DNA from: Tomocerus qinae
Lineage: Eukaryota; Arthropoda; Collembola; Entomobryomorpha; Tomoceridae
Direction: 5' to 3'
NCBI GenBank assembly: GCA_020055645.1
Contig: CM034548.1
Span: 11,098,001 to 11,162,000, forward strand
DNA: 64,000 nt
Shown here in pieces: positions 61,487 to 64,000 of this stretch (positions within the stretch are counted from its first letter, which is position 1; every line of letters begins with the position of its first letter). The notes beneath the pieces were generated by a model, which saw only the letters and a list, made by a program, of their open reading frames with translations, ran no database searches and was not told where the DNA came from. The position numbers and the translations under genes were made by a program.

Positions 61487-64000
61487 ATGGCTTCGTCCCA
61501 AGAGCAGTCGAACCTACCCGGATTTGAAGAAGCCGCAGGTGACGGAACACAATGTCAAATATTAACAATTATTTTAATCCTTCTAGTAATAAAGTATTGA
61601 CATTTATTATTTGGTAGCCTTAAGTAATTATTAAAATGTTTTTTTACTCCTTTATTTTTTGGATTTACACACACAACATAGTATATGTATTATATTTTCG
61701 ACACCTGACATTGATGGTAGCGTTTAAAAAATTTGCTGCTGATCTTCCCATTACTATTTTAAAGATTGAAAAAAATGCTTTTGGAATTGTGTCACAACTG
61801 TGGATGAATTTTTTTACAGTCAGTAGTTTACGATAAATATCTAGCGCAAGTTGGGTTATAATACTATGGTTCTTGTTTCTACGTTTGCATTTCCATTTTC
61901 TAATAATTATTTCCTTTTATTAATTTTCTACTTTTTAGGTGACGTTTGGATCTATCCTACTAACAACCCAATTAGAGACTACCAATTTAGCATCGTTAAC
62001 ACAGCGCTTTTTCACAACACGCTCGTCAGTCTTCCCACTGGTAATAAACATTAAGAATTTCTAGGGTCTAGAATATCAATGGCTTTAAATAATATGTAAA
62101 CTGTTTTTGCAATTTAATTTATAGGACTGGGGAAAACGTTTATTGCTGCAGTTGTTATGTACAACTATAACAGGTCAGTAAAATTAGTCAAAAGTGTTAA
62201 ATTTAATGTAAACAAACTGATTAACCATAGTAGTGTCATATGTAATAAATAAACTGTATTTCTGTGTCTGTGTTTCGAATAGGTGGTATCCCAATGACGT
62301 AATTGTGTTCATGGCCCCGACGAGACCATTAGTGACTCAGCAGTTGAAGGCCTGCCATAATATAGGAGGCATTCACGCACAAGATACAGTCGAATTGACT
62401 GGTAAAATACCTCCTAATAAGCGGAAGGAGCTTTGGAAGACGAAAAAAGTCTTTTTCCTCACGCCGCAAGTCATGGCTAGCGATTTAAGTAAAGGTTCTT
62501 GTCCTGCCAGCAAAGTACGGTGCATAGTCGTTGACGAAGCCCATAAAGCTATGGGTAATCACGCGTATGTTCAAGTAATCTCAACTGTGGCGGCACAGCA
62601 ATCACCAATTTTCTTTCGCGTGCTGGCTCTTAGTGCTACTCCAGGAAGCGACATTTTTGCTGTTCAGCAGGTTTGATTTCAAAATTCGTTGAACAAAATA
62701 ATTATTCATCTGGCGTTAAGGCCATCATACATTATTCCTCCGTCCCATGTTAAGTAGGCTCTAGATTAATTACCAATTCGTCTATTACTATATTTCTTGG
62801 TACGAATTATTTAACTCCAGTATTCTGTTGAATAAAAATAAAAAATTATTTGGTCTAACTTCTTTTTAGGTATTCAAAAACCTTATGATTTCTCGTGTGG
62901 AACTACGTTCAGAAGATTCTTCCGACATATTACCTTACACACACCAAAATTGTGTGGAGAAGATTGTTGTGGGATTATCTGATGATTTAAAATCATGTCG
63001 TGACTCCTTGTTGGAAGTATTGGAAATATTTTTTATTTTTACAATAATGTAAGAGATCAGCTGATTTATTCAACTGAATATTTCTTAGGTTTTCCAACTG
63101 TATACTGGGAAATTGATGAAGAGAAATGTTATATCTGGGAGAAGTGGGTCTTCATTTGTTCAATTCCAGGTGACAATGCGCATTATTACTTATTAATTTG
63201 TGGGTTCTTGGAATTAGTATTGCATTACTACTATACTATATTCACCTCTGATTAATTTATCAATCTAGTTGATTAATTTGCGGGATAAATATCGTACCAA
63301 TCCTCCTCCCGGTATTGCTGTTCACGAGAAAGGGTATATAGAAGCAGATTTTGCCACGTCAATTTCTTTGGCTAAAGCTCTGGAGCTGTTGGAAATGCAT
63401 GGACTTTGCTCGTGTTATACTTTTATGAAAGGTACGTGTGGATTTCTGACAAACATATTAAAAATAATTACGTAATAGAAGAGCTCAATAATATTAATAT
63501 TGGGAAGTAATTGTGGTTTTCATACCATTGTTGATTTCATGCAGCGAACTCGAGAAGGTATACAACAAACACAACCATTCATTTAAATATTTAATTGCTC
63601 GTTCCTTATCTATCCCAATTTTTCTAAATCTCTTCACCATTAGTAAAATTACGATTGTAAATTTTGAAATTAGTAATTCATTTCAGTCGAATTTAACATT
63701 ACTGTCTTATATTAAAATATTGTCCTATCGACCTACATTCTTTATTCATATTTTTGCTAACAAAGCTCTATAATTTGAAAATAATCGATGTTTACATAGC
63801 AAAGGTTTTGGAATGTTTAATGAATTAATTTTTATTTTATTTTGATTCTTACCATGGCTATAGAAGATATCCATGATTTCAATGGTTTTATTTATTTCGT
63901 TCTAATTTTTTTCTTCTGTATTTTAAGGTATTTTTGACAAGGAGCGCGGAAATGCCACCGTAGCTGCTGAGTTTCGACGAAACGATAACATTAAAACTTT
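61487..64000 (+). CDS. FANCM: FANCM-type DNA translocase/helicase, 5' part (runs off the window)
   Basis: Superfamily 2 DEAH-box translocase of the Fanconi anaemia core pathway (Mph1/Hef/FANCM), which remodels stalled forks and branched DNA in the nucleus. Exons: 61487-61538, 61939-62040, 62125-62173, 62283-62670, 62870-63016, 63089-63169, 63269-63431, 63928 to the edge; about 351 residues are present. FANCM-specific motifs in order: WIYPTN and RDYQ, Walker A SLPTGLGKTF (48-57), [17 protein letters not shown] (motif Ia), FFLTPQVM, motif [13 protein letters not shown] (DEAH 152-155), motif [20 protein letters not shown] and MKRNV. The second RecA-like domain and C-terminus lie outside the window. 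The ATG at 61487 gives a short hydrophilic N-terminus (MASSQEQ...), much shorter than in vertebrates. That start and exon 1 are the least certain parts; exons 2-8 are secure. Introns are 72-496 nt. The gene is divergent from the P450 about 5 kb away. Confidence 0.95.

Noticed and set aside
61482..61560. ATG at 61482, five bases before the chosen FANCM start
   Set aside because: Its frame ends at a TAA within about 80 nt and cannot join the conserved exon 2, whereas the ATG at 61487 joins in phase.
1..64000. CRISPR arrays, prophages, operons, rRNA and clear tRNA genes
   Set aside because: None seen. The spliced eukaryotic genes make bacterial features inapplicable, and no cloverleaf-forming sequence with both A and B boxes was found by eye; tRNAscan-type software would be needed to exclude tRNAs fully.

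Overview
The window looks like arthropod nuclear DNA. All three recognisable genes are split by short GT-AG introns (72-496 nt), non-coding DNA predominates and is AT-rich, and one gene is a CYP307 (Spook-type) cytochrome P450, a family tied to ecdysteroid synthesis in arthropods. The finer lineage cannot be fixed by eye; a springtail or another non-model arthropod is only a guess.

Layout. Positions 1 to about 48,850 are a gene-poor block in which I recognise no conserved protein and no RNA gene. Up to about 39 kb it is built of degenerate simple-sequence DNA (TAG/CTA, GAGT/ACTC, ACTG/CAGT and GAGA motifs) with strong local strand asymmetry. From about 39 to 43 kb it is plainer AT-rich DNA, and from 43.5 to 46 kb the simple-sequence texture returns. 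Some open frames here are listed as low-confidence candidates.

The last 15 kb hold the genes. F-actin-capping protein subunit alpha (minus strand, 48,852-51,032, eight exons, complete) is followed upstream by a roughly 600-bp element with inverted arms of over 100 bp (51,181-51,779), probably a non-autonomous DNA transposon or MITE. Next comes a possible retroelement-derived stretch (about 52.57-53.07 kb). The CYP307/Spook P450 (minus strand, 53,857-56,430, six exons, possibly a seventh) is complete. A 5-kb intergenic interval separates it from a divergently transcribed FANCM DNA translocase (plus strand, from 61,487), which runs off the right edge after eight exons.

The three genes are functionally unrelated (actin filament capping, ecdysteroid synthesis, replication-fork and crosslink repair), so this is ordinary eukaryotic neighbourhood, not a gene cluster. 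I found no convincing new multi-gene system. The most interesting points are the inverted-arm element next to the capping-protein start, a possible in-frame cassette exon in the P450, an 8-bp direct repeat flanking FANCM intron 1, and abrupt strand-composition switches in the gene-poor block.
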